A stretch of DNA of 5,806 nucleotides from the NCBI GenBank assembly GCA_903827345.1, contig CAIKID010000151.1:1-5806 (forward strand). Reading direction: 5' to 3'. Shown piece by piece: positions 5,616 through 5,806 of this stretch. Every line of letters begins with the position of its first letter. The first letter of the stretch is position 1. Position numbers and translations under genes: made by a program. Under the pieces are notes generated by a model. That model made no database searches and was not told where the DNA came from. It was given only the letters and a program-made list of their open reading frames with translations. This DNA comes from an uncultured Actinomycetes bacterium. GTDB lineage: Bacteria; Actinomycetota; Actinomycetes; Nanopelagicales; Nanopelagicaceae.

Positions 5616-5806
5616 CTACTTCATCGCAGAGGCGGGGACGTTGGCCACTCGCAACCAACGCTTCCATCCACCTATGGCTAAGAGAACAAAGATGAAGTAC
5701 AAAATTGCAGTGAGGTAAGACCCGCCATGCCAGAACTGATAGGTATAAACGCCATCAACGACAAGCCAGAGTGGCCATGCCTCATAGCGCTCCAAGCACA
5801 TTAATA
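5616..5806 (-). CDS. pnuC: PnuC-family vitamin (nicotinamide riboside) transporter, C-terminal part only
   Basis: Membrane protein of the PnuC family, which takes up nicotinamide riboside by facilitated diffusion; relatives PnuT and RibM/PnuX carry thiamine and riboflavin. Only the last 62 complete codons are visible. The frame stays open to the window edge (TTA Leu before the ATG at 5799-5801), so that ATG is internal and the real start lies beyond 5806. The visible part matches the family's end: an E-x-WPLW-LVVD helix, a short polar turn (QFWHGG), then YLTAILYFIFVLLAIGGWKRW, a helix ending in the usual Gly-Trp-Arg/Lys-Trp and a short basic tail. The WPLW fits the WxxW motif that, as I recall, marks nicotinamide riboside carriers rather than the thiamine or riboflavin types. 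The small P-loop kinase follows after 9 bases. Family is fairly sure, substrate less so. Confidence 0.82.
   Translation of the reverse strand, partial: LMCLERYEAWPLWLVVDGVYTYQFWHGGSYLTAILYFIFVLLAIGGWKRWLRVANVPASAMK

Noticed and set aside
5799..5801. ATG as the start of a short 61-residue membrane protein
   Set aside because: The frame continues to the window edge, and the sequence is the C-terminal end of PnuC, so the ATG is internal.

Overview
The window looks like ordinary, very densely packed chromosome from an actinobacterium, probably a small-genome (streamlined) aquatic lineage. This is an inference. It rests on the PASTA-type Ser/Thr kinase whose catalytic domain resembles mycobacterial PknL, GTG starts, base composition near 50% GC by eye, and only about 34 non-coding bases (5096-5111, 5607-5615 and 3251-3259) in 5.8 kb. 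I see no RNA genes, insertion sequences, CRISPR arrays, phage genes or attachment sites, and no stretch near 300 bases without a gene.

Layout. One gene, a 5'-truncated O6-alkylguanine-DNA alkyltransferase (ogt, 1-459), lies on the + strand. Everything else is on the - strand and reads, from right to left, as one possible six-gene operon: pnuC (3' end only, 5616-5806), a small P-loop nucleoside-kinase-like protein (5112-5606), a membrane Ser/Thr kinase with three PASTA repeats (3260-5095), endonuclease IV (nfo, 2369-3250), a ten-helix EamA/DMT transporter (1473-2372) and a low-specificity L-threonine aldolase (430-1476). The gaps along this chain are 9, 16 and 9 bases, followed by two 4-base stop/start overlaps (GTGA and ATGA). 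The last gene converges on ogt, and the two coding regions overlap by 30 bases.

How the genes may work together. Three pairings are suggested. PnuC with the adjacent small kinase could be an uptake-and-phosphorylate pair for nicotinamide riboside or another vitamin nucleoside. The EamA transporter and threonine aldolase are translationally coupled, so amino-acid export and breakdown may be linked. Nfo and Ogt are both repair enzymes, but they sit on opposite strands and are probably not co-regulated. The PASTA kinase is a cell-wall or growth signalling protein; it may have its own leaderless promoter just before its GTG start. I did not find a clearly new multi-gene system. The PnuC/kinase pair is the observation most worth following up.
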